Part shown: positions 1 to 39,145 of the stretch, one piece after another | Position numbering within the stretch: position 1 is the first letter of the stretch | Layout of the letters: each line of letters starts with the position of its first letter | Assembly: GCA_054601695.1 (NCBI GenBank) | Contig: BAAHQB010000006.1 | Coordinates: forward strand, 124,001 to 188,000 | Direction: 5' to 3' | Length of the DNA stretch: 64,000 nt | Origin: Amorphochlora amoebiformis | Taxonomy: Eukaryota; Cercozoa; Chlorarachniophyceae | Notes under the pieces: generated by a model | What the model was told of the DNA's origin: nothing | What the model saw: the letters and a program-made list of their open reading frames with translations, nothing else | The model's database searches: none | Made by a program: the position numbers and the translations under genes

Positions 1-53
<53 letters not shown>

Positions 54-54
<1 letters not shown>

Positions 55-119
55 GTTGGTGAATAAGAGTTTTGGTCCCGGCGATTAGGATAACAGCATG
101 TCGTTTCAGGGCGCGAAAC
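54..119 (-). CDS. geneH exon at the left edge
   Basis: Twenty-two codons, [16 protein letters not shown] to SYSPT, acceptor ATGAAG, donor GTATAT, phase 0 to 0. Three partial copies at 265-317, 408-450 and 775-825. Confidence 0.55.
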
Positions 120-201
120 CTTCATATTAGATATATATATATATATATATATATGTCTAATATATATTTATATCTATTAAATAACATATAAAATATATAT
201 G

Positions 202-270
<69 letters not shown>

Positions 271-319
271 TATTTTAAGAGAACATCACGTCGTTTCAGC
301 GCGTGAAACCTTCATAATG

Positions 320-370
<51 letters not shown>

Positions 371-371
371 G

Positions 372-403
<32 letters not shown>

Positions 404-463
404 AATTATATATGCGCTATTAAAATAGAACAGCAAGTCGTTTTCACAATATATATATATATA

Positions 464-551
<88 letters not shown>

Positions 552-646
552 TATTATACATACATACATACATATATATATATATATCTATATATATATA
601 TGTATATATATATAATAATAATAATAATATACACTAATTGAATAGA

Positions 647-677
<31 letters not shown>

Positions 678-707
678 CATATATATATGTATATATATAT
701 TATACAT

Positions 708-764
<57 letters not shown>

Positions 765-822
765 ACTATATACACTAATTGAATAGAACATGCCGTTTGA
801 ATGCGCGAACTCTTCATATGCC

Positions 823-868
<46 letters not shown>

Positions 869-879
869 GTATATATGTC

Positions 880-916
<37 letters not shown>

Positions 917-956
917 ACAAGCGTATATACATATTTTTTATCTCTATCTCTATTTA

Positions 957-1004
<48 letters not shown>

Positions 1005-1256
1005 AATATACATACGAATATAAGCACCTACACACCCAATTTCACCCAATTTTCACCCAAATCGCACACACACGCAAAACAAACACAATATTGTTCGAAC
1101 TTTTTCTCCTTCCATACAGCCCTTCTCTCCATCTCTCCCCCCCCCTCTCCCGCGCGGGAAGGTGTTCGGATCTCAGAAGTCATGCCACGTGGCAGAGCGG
1201 ACAGAGGCGGGATACTGATATGTGACTCAGGGGGGGTCGTTTTGGATGAATTTAGG
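54..1256 (-). CDS. geneH: partial gene running off the left edge
   Basis: Two minus-strand exons of a gene cut by the window edge. The first (1028-1256) is open for 75 codons to a TAG, but an earlier in-phase donor (GTTTGT after EQYC) would let it join the 54-119 exon. The protein is Ser/Pro-rich, then Gly/charged. I recognise no family. An antisense plus-strand reading of the same island ([16 protein letters not shown]) also looks coding, so strand is not settled. Confidence 0.4.
1028..1256 (-). CDS. geneH exon (or terminal exon)
   Basis: Acceptor [57 protein letters not shown]. It contains an in-frame ATG at 1183 that could be the start. Confidence 0.45.
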
Positions 1257-1285
1257 CTATTTTCCAGAAAGTTGGCACCTTGGAG

Positions 1286-1319
1286 GTTAGGGTTAGAGTT
1301 AGGGTTAGGGTTAGGGTTG
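1286..1319 (+). repeat. short TTAGGG tract
   Basis: Five to six telomere-type units upstream of the geneH island. Confidence 0.8.
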
Positions 1320-1332
1320 AATGAAGGGATGG

Positions 1333-1383
<51 letters not shown>

Positions 1384-1437
1384 TATATGTGGATGTATAT
1401 AGATTTGTTTTTGTATGTATTTAATATAAGTAGGTGT

Positions 1438-1493
<56 letters not shown>

Positions 1494-1582
1494 ATGTTTT
1501 ATGTCATTCGTGTAGTTGTATATGTGTATATAGTATACTTAAAATATGTGTATATTTTATGTATATATATATATATATACAA

Positions 1583-1637
<55 letters not shown>

Positions 1638-1686
1638 GTAAACTATACATTAGATATGTGTTTGAATATATATCAACATAAAGTAG

Positions 1687-1727
<41 letters not shown>

Positions 1728-1826
1728 AGTATATATATGGTTATATATATATGTACATATATATATTCATACATATGCATATTGGACATAATATACGTAC
1801 ATACGATTACATACGGATACGTAGAT

Positions 1827-1886
<60 letters not shown>

Positions 1887-2046
1887 TTATATATTATTAA
1901 CACATATACGATTACATACAGATATGTAGACAAATATATATATATATATACATATATAAAAAAATATATAAACATATATAAAGTTAAACATTTATACATA
2001 TATACGTACATACATATCATGCAAACATAAGTACATGCTATGACTA

Positions 2047-2314
2047 CTTCTCATTGTCTCATTTTTCTCTCCCTCTCTATGCTCTCTCTCTTCTTCCTCT
2101 CTCTCTCCCCTCTCTTCTCTCTTCCTCTCTATCCTCTCTCTCCTCTCTATCCCTCTCTCTCTCACTCTCTCTCTTTCTTCCCTCTCCCTCTCTCTCCTCG
2201 CTCTCGCTCTCTCTCTCACTCTCTCTCTTTCCCTCTCTCTCTCCTCTCTCTCCCTCTCTCTCTCTCTCTCTTTCCTCTCCCTTTCTTTCTCTCTCTCCAC
2301 CCATCCTTTCTCCC

Positions 2315-2396
<82 letters not shown>

Positions 2397-2653
2397 CCTT
2401 CCCACGCCCTCTCTCTCTCTCTCTCTCTCTCTTCCCTCTCCCTCTCTCTCTCTCTCTCCACCAATCCTTTCTCTCCTCTCTCTCTCTCTCCTCTCTTTCT
2501 CTCTCTCTCTCATACCTCTCCCCTTTTTCTCCCTTCTCTCTCCATTCTCTCTCCCCCCCTCTCTCTCTCACACACATCTCTATCTTCCCCCCCCCCCTCT
2601 CTCTCTCTCTTCCCTCTATTCTCTCCTTTTTCTCCTCTCTCTCTCCCCCTTTT
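2047..2653 (+). repeat. (CT)n tract, about 600 bp
   Basis: CTCTCT with CCT and TTT interruptions, directly after the geneG stop codon. Its Ser/Leu and Arg/Glu open frames are repeat translations. Confidence 0.9.
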
Positions 2654-12062
<9,409 letters not shown>

Positions 12063-12079
12063 TGCTAGGCTTACATGTG

Positions 12080-12133
<54 letters not shown>

Positions 12134-12134
12134 T

Positions 12135-12180
12135 AGGTTTTATCATCGACCATTGCTTGGCTTACATGTGTCACTATATG

Positions 12181-12237
<57 letters not shown>

Positions 12238-12315
12238 GTATGTATGTATATATATATATATATATGTATATAGGTTTTATCCCCGACCATTGCTTGGCTT
12301 ACATGTGTCACTGTA
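12135..12315 (-). repeat. two partial copies of the geneG exon-1 start
   Basis: ACATGTAAGCCAAGCAATGGTC recurs in part at 12142-12175 and 12279-12312, with TA runs between. Confidence 0.7.
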
Positions 12316-12330
12316 TGTATATATATATAT

Positions 12331-12364
<34 letters not shown>

Positions 12365-12393
12365 GTATACACATATATATATTGTATATATAT

Positions 12394-12439
<46 letters not shown>

Positions 12440-12446
<7 letters not shown>

Positions 12447-12770
12447 AGACACGTGTGTCACTATATATAACAAATATAAATATGTATACGTAGATATACA
12501 TAGTTATGTAATATATGCCTTAAGACACGTGTCTCACTATATATATAACGAAAATAAATATGTACATATATTATGTAGATATACATATGTATGTGCTTGA
12601 GACACGTGTGTCATTATATAAAACAAATATAAATATGTATATGTAGATATACATAGTAATATATGCCTTAAGACACGTGTCTCACTATATATATATCAAG
12701 AATACAAATATGTACATATATCATGTATATATACGTATATATGTGCTTGAGACATATGTGACACTATATA
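12440..12770 (+). repeat. alternating palindromic array, about 75-bp period
   Basis: Five copies of a GACACGTGTC/T core at about 12447, 12521, 12599, 12671 and 12749, each followed by CACTATATA and AT-rich spacer. Confidence 0.7.
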
Positions 12771-12796
12771 TCACACATATATATTATATTACAATA

Positions 12797-12843
<47 letters not shown>

Positions 12844-12845
12844 TG

Positions 12846-12910
<65 letters not shown>

Positions 12911-12920
12911 GAAATATGTA

Positions 12921-12962
<42 letters not shown>

Positions 12963-12978
12963 TACATATGTATGATAA

Positions 12979-13026
<48 letters not shown>

Positions 13027-13114
13027 ATATAGATATATGTGTATATATATTAAATAATAATATATATATATATATATATAATTACATACAGGAGCAAATA
13101 TCATTATGGGATGC

Positions 13115-13162
<48 letters not shown>

Positions 13163-13175
13163 AATTATTACGTAC

Positions 13176-17572
<4,397 letters not shown>

Positions 17573-17678
17573 GCTAAAAGAATATATGAAAACGTACGTT
17601 TTTTTGTCGGGAATATATTAATATATATTTAGGTATATTCATCGTAGAAAAACAGTGTATTATATGTAATTATATGGT

Positions 17679-17714
<36 letters not shown>

Positions 17715-17734
17715 TATGTATACAGTATATACGA

Positions 17735-17794
17735 TTATTTATTATCCATATGTATTTGATTATGATGTATGTATTGTTTGTAAAGGCATAACAT
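17735..17794 (-). CDS. geneE exon 4 (terminal, stop TAA, tentative)
   Basis: Acceptor [27 protein letters not shown] then TAA, in phase with exon 3. Confidence 0.35.
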   Translation of the reverse strand: MLCLYKQYIHHNQIHMDNK

Positions 17795-17798
17795 CTAA

Positions 17799-17887
<89 letters not shown>

Positions 17888-17972
17888 GTCTGCAATATTT
17901 TACATGTGCATGTAATATATAGATGTATATATATTATAAATGTATACATATACATTTATATATATATATAAT

Positions 17973-18018
<46 letters not shown>

Positions 18019-18570
18019 ATTATATATATATATATACAAATAAGTATATTAATATTCATACATATATTTAAATAAAAAATACCTGAGGAAAGAATGTAAA
18101 AAACTAATTATATACATATATATACATATTCATATATATATATATATACATATGCATATACATATATCAAACATAAGATATGTAGATATATACACGTCTA
18201 TATATGTGCCATGCCTTATAAAAACATTGCATATAGACATATCAAACATAAGATATGTAGATATATACACGTTTATATGCCTTATAAAAACATTGCATGT
18301 ACACAAATCGAACACAAGATATCTAGATATATACACATATATATGCCTTATAAAAACATTGCATATACACATATCAAACACAAGATATGTATACATACAC
18401 ATATATATGCCTTATAAAAACATTGCAAATACACATATCAAAACATAAAATATGTGGATATCTAATATAGACATGTGTATATTTATATACCTATTTCGCA
18501 CATACACAGGGCAAGATATATTTGCTTTTTTAGCACTCGAACGACCCGCACAAAACTGAGCAACTGGACC

Positions 18571-18609
<39 letters not shown>

Positions 18610-18765
18610 TATATATATATACATATATTATATATACATATACATAAATTTATATATATATATATATATATATCTTTAGCAAAGTAGTACTTACCAAACG
18701 GTATGCGAGATATATGTCAAACTTTGTATACATACGTTCTTACATATATATATATATATACATAT

Positions 18766-18811
<46 letters not shown>

Positions 18812-18838
18812 TACGTAATATGTACACGCATGTGTGTG

Positions 18839-18887
<49 letters not shown>

Positions 18888-18895
18888 TATATAGG

Positions 18896-18937
<42 letters not shown>

Positions 18938-19001
18938 AGCAAGTTAGTATTTATTAAATGGTGTGCTAGGCGTATATGTCAAACGTAATATACGTATATT
19001 C

Positions 19002-19041
<40 letters not shown>

Positions 19042-19348
19042 TATTAGGTTTATAGCATAGATATATACATATGTATATATATATTTATATATATATATAT
19101 ATATATATACCTTGAGCTATTTGTACTTATCAAACAGTGTGCTAGGCATATGTGTCAAACGTAATATAAGTATATATATATATATAGATATATATATATA
19201 TTAGATCATATTAGATATATACATATGTATATATATATATATATATACATATATATATGTATATATATAAATATATATATACCTTGAGATTTAGTACTTA
19301 TCAAACGGTATGCTAGGCATGTATATCAAACTTAATATACGTATGTTC

Positions 19349-19381
<33 letters not shown>

Positions 19382-19799
19382 ATCATATTAGATATATATA
19401 TATATATATATATACATTATATATATATATATATATATATATTTATACCTTGAGCTAGTTGGTACTTATCAAACGGTATGCTAGGCATATAGTCAAACGT
19501 AATTTATACGTATGTTCGTGTATATATATATATATATATGTATATGTGTATATATATATATATATATGTATGTATATATCTCATATTAGATGTATACATA
19601 TGTATATATATATGTGTGTATCATATTAGATGTATACATATGTGTATATGTATATATATATATCTACATATTTATTTATATTTATATACCTTGAGCTAGT
19701 TGGTACTTATCAAACGGTATGCTAGGCATCGAATCGAAGGGTTTTGCTATATTCTGATGTAATATATATATATATATATATATAATATAATATAATATA

Positions 19800-19845
<46 letters not shown>

Positions 19846-19941
19846 CATACATATATATATATATATATATGTGTGTTATATTATATATATATATACATCA
19901 ACACATATATACATATATAATATTATAAATATATCCTATAT

Positions 19942-19977
<36 letters not shown>

Positions 19978-20043
19978 TATATACATATATGTTAAACATC
20001 AGATACATACACAACACCCAACTTGCACGTGTTGTTCCCACAT
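17735..20043 (-). CDS. geneE: small protein, 4 exons
   Basis: Exons of 33, 64, 62 and 60 nt give 72 residues from ATG to TAA in phase. The middle ([15 protein letters not shown] then [11 protein letters not shown]) is clearly protein-like; I recognise no family. The last exon ([16 protein letters not shown]) is AT-rich and less certain. The intron between exons 2 and 3 contains five decaying copies of the exon-2 end. Confidence 0.55.
18150..18440 (+). repeat. about 65-bp tandem array
   Basis: Four copies of GCCTTATAAAAACATTGCAT with AT-rich flanks, at about 18209, 18269, 18345 and 18406. Confidence 0.8.
18508..18569 (-). CDS. geneE exon 3
   Basis: Two bases then [20 protein letters not shown]. 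Acceptor TATATAG, donor GTGTAT. Confidence 0.7.
18672..19495 (-). repeat. five partial copies of the geneE exon-2 end
   Basis: CTTGAGCTAGTTGGTACTTA plus the following bases recurs, decayed, at about 18674, 18935, 19109, 19280 and 19446, period about 170 bp. Confidence 0.85.
19690..19753 (-). CDS. geneE exon 2
   Basis: Acceptor [23 protein letters not shown] to KYQLAQ plus one base, donor GTATAT. Confidence 0.7.
20011..20043 (-). CDS. geneE exon 1 (ATG)
   Basis: [11 protein letters not shown], 11 codons, donor GTATGT. A shorter form using GTTGGG is also in phase. Confidence 0.5.
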
Positions 20044-20155
20044 TAGCATATAATATATACACACATATATGTATATACATATCTACATATCTATCTACAT
20101 ATATCCACATATCTAAACTATAATATCTACATATCCAAACTATAATATCTACATA

Positions 20156-20302
20156 TCACCCAACCTGTAAATTAAACGACAAGACCGGAAACGTTTCCCG
20201 CGGCGGCAGGTAATCTACAGAATTTTCCGGAAGTTCAGAAGAACCTTCCGGAAGAAAATTCTCAGGAATAGGCCAGTGTCCCGCGCGGACACGAAAGTGA
20301 AT
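20156..20302 (-). CDS. geneD exon 3 (terminal, stop TGA)
   Basis: Strong acceptor CCCCCTTTCTAG. Forty-eight codons: [32 protein letters not shown] and LSFNLQVG before TGA. Confidence 0.75.
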   Translation of the reverse strand: MHFRVRAGHWPIPENFLPEGSSELPENSVDYLPPRETFPVLSFNLQVG

Positions 20303-20827
20303 CTAGAAAGGGGGGGAGAGGGTATGATATATTTTTTTCAGCAATTTTATATTTTTTTTAGCAATTTTTCGGGAAGTATGTGATGACTTATGGTGGTGTA
20401 TGTGCATGGGTTATGTGGGTATGATGTGATTTGAGTTGGCGTATATATGTATATATGTATATATGTATGTATATATGTATATATGTATATATGTGTGTAT
20501 ATATAAAACCACCTTATTAAGTTAACTTTCATATATGTACATATTTATATGTATTATATACATATATATATATGTATATATGTATATATATATATATGTA
20601 TGTATGTACATGCATATATTTATTTATATACCTGATTAAGATGTATCTGTCTTCTCATTATATATATGTAGATATTTATATATATATATATATGTATATA
20701 TACATGTATATATTTATTTATATACCTGATTAAGAGGTTTCTGTCTTCTCATCATATATATATGTAGATATTTATACAATTTGTATATATGTATATATGT
20801 AATTATATATATATATGTAGATATATC

Positions 20828-20867
<40 letters not shown>

Positions 20868-20902
20868 ACTGTAAGAGCCGTAAAAATGTTATCTGTCTTG
20901 TT

Positions 20903-20958
<56 letters not shown>

Positions 20959-21154
20959 AATGTATATCTGTATTTACTCATATTCATATATCTACATATG
21001 TGTATATGTGTATATTTATATATATGTGTATATATGTATATATATATATATATATATACCTGATTAAGAGCCGAAAAAGTAATATCTGTCTTATCATCAT
21101 ATATATGTATGTGCATATCTGTATATCTGTATTTACATATATACATATCTCTAC

Positions 21155-21189
<35 letters not shown>

Positions 21190-21315
21190 GTACATGTATA
21201 TTATTTATATATACCTGATTAAGAGCCGAAAAAGTAGTATCTATCTTCTCATCATATATATGTATGTGTATATTTGTATATCTGTATTTACATATATACA
21301 TATCTCTACATACAC

Positions 21316-21346
<31 letters not shown>

Positions 21347-21461
21347 ATATATATATACCTGATTGAGAGGCGAAAAAGTAGTATCTATCTTCTCATCATA
21401 TATATGTATGTGCATATTTGTATATCTGTATTTACATATATACATATATCTACATACACAC

Positions 21462-21537
<76 letters not shown>

Positions 21538-21648
21538 GATTAAGAGCCGAAAAAGTAGTATCTATCTTTTCATCATATATATGTATGTGCATATTTGTAT
21601 ATCTGTATTTACATATATACATATCTCTACATACATATGTATATATAT

Positions 21649-21684
<36 letters not shown>

Positions 21685-21764
21685 CTTGATTAAGAGCCGA
21701 AAAAGTAGTATCTTTCTTCTCATCATTCCCTTCATCACCCTCTGCGAATATAATCACACCTATA

Positions 21765-21817
<53 letters not shown>

Positions 21818-21859
21818 TCGTCCGCTTCTGGGAATATAATCACATCTATATGCATGAAT

Positions 21860-21900
<41 letters not shown>

Positions 21901-22139
21901 GATATATGAATATCAATGTACCAATATAAATAAAATACATATCTCTTTCTCTCTTTCTCTCTTTCTCTCTCCTCTCTCCTCTCTCTCCTCTCTCTTCTCT
22001 CTTTCTCTCTTTCTCTCTTTCTCTCTCCTCTCTCCTCTCTCTTCTCTCTCTCTCTCTTTGTGCGTCTGTATGTTGCATGCACTGTCGATTCACCCTTATC
22101 GGAACGCTTTTGAACCAAGAACAGAAGATCCGTCCCACT

Positions 22140-22174
<35 letters not shown>

Positions 22175-22309
22175 TCTCTCTATATATCTCATCTCTCTCT
22201 TCTCTTCTCTATCTCTCTCTCTCTCTTTGTGCGTCTATATGTTGCATGCACTGTCGATGGACCCTTATCCGGAACGCTTTTGAACCAAGAATAGAAGGTC
22301 TGTCGATCT

Positions 22310-22367
<58 letters not shown>

Positions 22368-22609
22368 AACTCTCCCTTCTCTCTATATATCTCATCTCTC
22401 TTTCTCTTCTCTCTCTTTTTCTAACCTTTCTCTTATTTCTCTCCCTCTCACCTTCCTTCTCTCTCACTCTCTCTCTCTCTTTCTCTCCCTTCAATTTTTT
22501 TCCTATCTTCCTCTCTCTCCTCTCTCTCTCGCCTCTCTCTCTCTCTCCTCCCTCTCTCTCTCTCTCCCTCTCTCTCTCTTTCTCCCCATCTTTTTCTCTC
22601 TCCCTCTCC

Positions 22610-22642
<33 letters not shown>

Positions 22643-22734
22643 TACGTACCATTCTCTTTTGATTCTCCCTCATCTGAAACGCACTCGAATCGACAGGTAA
22701 AAGTTGGGGAAAGCTTTGATATGTGTTGTTCCAT
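20156..22734 (-). CDS. geneD: small acidic protein, 3 exons
   Basis: Three exons (85, 56 and 147 nt) give 95 residues. The ATG has an ACCATGG context and the stop is TGA. The N-terminal half is acidic ([19 protein letters not shown]); the C-terminal half is rich in Pro, Glu and aromatic residues ([23 protein letters not shown]). I recognise no family. The intron between exons 1 and 2 is CT-rich; the one between exons 2 and 3 holds seven copies of the exon-2 end. A separate CCCCAG|26 nt|GTACAC segment at 23799-23824 could be an upstream exon, so the start is not certain. Confidence 0.65.
20630..21580 (-). repeat. seven partial copies of the geneD exon-2 end
   Basis: CCTGATTAAGAGCCGAAAAA recurs at about 20633, 20729, 20866, 21058, 21213, 21357 and 21536 with shared AT-rich flanks. 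All keep a GTATAT-like donor but lack the real acceptor. Confidence 0.85.
21686..21741 (-). CDS. geneD exon 2
   Basis: Two bases then [18 protein letters not shown]. Acceptor TATTCGCAG, donor GTATAT. The only complete member of an array of duplicated edges. Confidence 0.7.
21943..22640 (+). repeat. (CT)n tract with a duplicated 170-bp insert
   Basis: CT runs interrupted twice by TTGTGCGTCTRTATGTTGCA and following sequence (22058-22135 and 22226-22308). Confidence 0.8.
22650..22734 (-). CDS. geneD exon 1 (ATG)
   Basis: [13 protein letters not shown], then [15 protein letters not shown] plus one base. Donor GTACGT. The frame is open 11 codons further upstream (VVRNLRSLLQT), so an earlier exon is possible. 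Confidence 0.65.
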
Positions 22735-22772
22735 GGTTTGTAGAAGGCTACGAAGATTCCGCACGACCTCGT

Positions 22773-22774
<2 letters not shown>

Positions 22775-22808
<34 letters not shown>

Positions 22809-22833
22809 TTTTTTATATGCTTATAGACCTCGT

Positions 22834-22868
<35 letters not shown>

Positions 22869-23006
22869 TATTTTATATATGTTATATGTATAGAGACCTC
22901 GCAAGTTTTTTTTCTTTTTTTTTTTTTTTTGAGATATATTTTACATATATGTATAGACCTCGTAAGTTGTGTTTTCTTTTTTTTTTTTAAGTATTTTACA
23001 TATATG

Positions 23007-23010
<4 letters not shown>
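22775..23010 (+). repeat. poly-T blocks, each beside a copy of an exon edge
   Basis: Four T-runs, each preceded by GACCTCGTAAG or GACCTCGCAAG. The first belongs to geneD exon 1's left boundary; three more follow. Confidence 0.75.
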
Positions 23011-24670
<1,660 letters not shown>

Positions 24671-24791
24671 CTCTCTCTCTTTCATCTCTTTGTTCTTTCT
24701 TTTTTCTAGGAGATTAGAATACTATTAGAGGTTAGAGTGCTATAAATATAAAGAGATTGTGGGAGTATTAGAGGTTTTGATACTTTTTGAG

Positions 24792-35752
<10,961 letters not shown>

Positions 35753-36044
35753 TGTAATCCCTAGTAATTCGTATTATCGTTAGCTTCGTAATAATCGACT
35801 AATTATTATTACGAAAAGGCTAGCGCTGGGATAGCGGCCAAGTCGATGGAATGTGGGATAGAACTGTGGCTAGAAGCTTTGAATGTTCTGAGAATATATT
35901 TCTGAGAATATATATTTCTGAGAATATATTTCTGAGTATATATATATTTCTGAGAATATATTTCTGAGAATATATATATTCTGAGAATATATTTCTGAGA
36001 ATATATTTCTGAGAATATATATTCTGAGAGAATATTCCGTACTG
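35753..36044. promoter_or_regulatory. divergent intergenic region between AnkC and PdzB
   Basis: About 290 bp between two start codons. Half is a minisatellite of TTTCTGAGAATATATA-type units (35886-36030); the rest is non-repetitive and partly open on the plus strand (SMECGIELWLEALNVL). It probably holds both promoters. Confidence 0.45.
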
Positions 36045-36067
36045 ATGGTGGACATGTACGCATCGAC
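36045..36067 (+). CDS. PdzB exon 1 (ATG)
   Basis: ATG GTG GAC ATG TAC GCA TCG AC followed by GTAAGT, a perfect donor. Reads MVDMYAS plus 2 nt. Confidence 0.6.
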
Positions 36068-37979
36068 GTAAGTATAAGATACGAAAAACACTTATCATAT
36101 GAATGCATACGTAGCTATTCGGGGCTTGGTGTATGTGTGCATGAGGAATGTGAGACCATATATCTTGGATGTGTAGATATATGTATGGTCATGTAAGTTG
36201 TGCATGCATATGTTCGGGTCGCGAAAACACTTGATACTTCTTTTTCTTAAAAAAAGTGTTTACACACACATTATTCTTCTGTTGGAAGCGAACATGATTA
36301 CAACTCGAAATATATATGTTTGGAACCTGTGATTTTCGAAAGGAATCTGAGAGTATTTCGGACATGAGAACATATGAGATGAGAAATATGATATCTCGAA
36401 CACCTTTGGTGGTCATCTGGTTCATCGATGCTCCCGTATCGACCAGGAACAGAAAAATCATAATTGCTTTTCGCCTTGAGTTGGGCCTACCACCCGGATA
36501 TCCGGTACCAACGGGTACTCGAGGAGGAAAAACGCTTTTTCAGGCCAGGGAGAAGGGCCAAGTCACCCGATTGCCCATCACGATGCGAGAGACAACGCGC
36601 GAAAAGCTCTGAAAAAGATATATTGATATTTTCAATATCTAGATAACCCATATTTGATATTTATTTTAGATCCGAAAAGATATTTATTTTATATATTCGT
36701 ACAGGATATCTGACATATCTCCTGTACATATCGTTAATTAGGATATATAAAGCTGGATATTTCGGATATTGATCTAGGATATCCACTTTCCTTCTACCCG
36801 GCACCCAGGATCTGAAAACTGTCAACCCTCCCACAAGTCGGCCCAACAGAGATAAAAGCAACTTGAAAGATTGAAACACTTCCTCAATTTGTATTGTGAT
36901 CTCGGAATGGATCCTTCTTCCGACTCGCATCGCCGCTGGATCAGTACGGCTAATAAGAATTCGAAAATGTTTCTCACCGCTCTCAATCTCGACTGGCTAA
37001 GACGGTAATTTCTCTCTCCCTCCAGAACCCCCAATAAATTATCCCTCTTCCTCACAATCTCATAAATATGCGGCAATCTAGCTGAATGTTAAAAAATGTA
37101 CAAGGTTCGACGCCACTCACACAGTAAGGGTCGATTTCCGCCAGCTCGACGGGACTCGCAAGCCCTTCCGACTTCCGTTCCGCCTCGTCCTTCTCTCAGA
37201 ATCCAGACTATTCTTAGAGCAACTTAGAGGCTCTCTCTCGCAAGAGACGGCTGAAACGATCGCTCACACGTCGTCGTGTTACTTGAAGTCCCTCAAGTCA
37301 TACTGGGGGGTCGCGACGCGGCGTTCTTCCGAAGGGCGCTTATTTATCTCGGAGATCGACACTGGATCTCCAGGGGACGACTCGGGCCTCAAGACCAACG
37401 ACGTCTTGATCAAGATCAACAACCACTCGCTCCATGCAGCTAGCTCCAACTTCCTCGTCGACTACATCTCAACCCGAACGCCCGGGACCACTATTCGGGT
37501 TGTCATCGAGAGAACATCTGTCATCCACAAGAAGAAGCCGTCCGAAACCTCGTCAAAGTCGAGTGTGGATACCCGGGACCCTCTGGAGTCAAAGAAGACC
37601 AAGCTGTTGGAAATCAGCGTCATAGTCGGATCCAAGTCGTTGTCGCGTCAGCACCTGCTCGACGGATGTAGAAAAGCCATCGGATGGGTTATGGAAGAGG
37701 ATTTAAACCCTTCGTTTGTCCTGGAGGGGATGCCGAAGGCTATGGAATTTACAGTTAAGGTTGATGCGGGAGGTGTGGCTGACTCTTTTCTTGATTTTGG
37801 GGCGCTCAGTCCTCTGGGGATGGTAATATTCTCGGCGTTTCTGGAGAATTTGTCGATCATAGAAGAGATGAATTTTGCGTATTCTGAATTGGTGGTATGT
37901 TCCCATTATCTTACGTATCATGCATGATGTTCATATATATGTTTATTTTACATTTATACACACTGTATATACGATATTA

Positions 37980-38025
<46 letters not shown>

Positions 38026-38089
38026 ATATATACATTATATGTATAGACATATATAGATATATGTATTATTATATATATGTATATATATG

Positions 38090-38135
<46 letters not shown>

Positions 38136-38387
38136 CTATCTATTAATTTAATATTATTGGCATGGGTTCCTACACACTTAAACTTCATCAAACGACAGCG
38201 GTAGTCCTACGTATGATAATAGCACACATCACATAATTTATGAATTACACATATGTAGGTCTTCGATATAATCGCTATGAGCGCAAAAGAAAAAAAATCC
38301 AAAGGGTAATTATAACAAGCTATCAAGACATATATATATATATATACATATATACATATATATATATACTTTTACATTTATATATAG

Positions 38388-38469
<82 letters not shown>

Positions 38470-39084
38470 TGTCAACAAAAACATATGTTACATTTAATAC
38501 GTGCGGAGAGATCAAGAAGAAGGAAAGGATAAAAAAAGAGGAGAGATGAGAGAAACTAGGGACAAAAGATGAGTCAAAAATCACCAGGGAATGTTTAGAT
38601 TTTATAGTGATATATTTACAGATTTATGTATCAACTTACAGGTAATGCATATATCAACTCACAAATAATAGATCTATTTAAATACGTTTACATGTAGGTA
38701 TAAATACATATGTTTATACATACTATATATATTATATATAAATATATATATATTATATATATATATATATATAAATGATATTATATATATATATATATAT
38801 ATATGTGTGTATACATATATAAGTATGCATGTGGTAGGGTTGGACTTCATATAGATAGGGTTAAGACGAAGGAAGAGCGGAATAAACTCCAGAAACTATT
38901 TTTAAGAATGAAGGAGAGAGCCGAGGTATATAATTACACACATATATATGTGATATAAAATATACACAATATATATATATATATATGTGTCTATTCATGT
39001 ATATACGTAATTTCCCTACACTGGTATCATACAATATCATTACAAATGTGTATGGTATACATATACATATGTATATATACATAC

Positions 39085-39145
<61 letters not shown>

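Noticed and set aside
36316-36612. 98-residue plus-strand ORF ([15 protein letters not shown]...)
   Set aside because: It overlaps PdzB exon 2 in another frame and lacks a fitting splice link; the [20 protein letters not shown] chain explains more.
36907-37009. Alternative PdzB first exon ([11 protein letters not shown]) and an antisense frame ([13 protein letters not shown])
   Set aside because: Both are open, but neither is needed once exon 3 starts at 37082 in phase 0 with exon 2. Kept only as alternatives.
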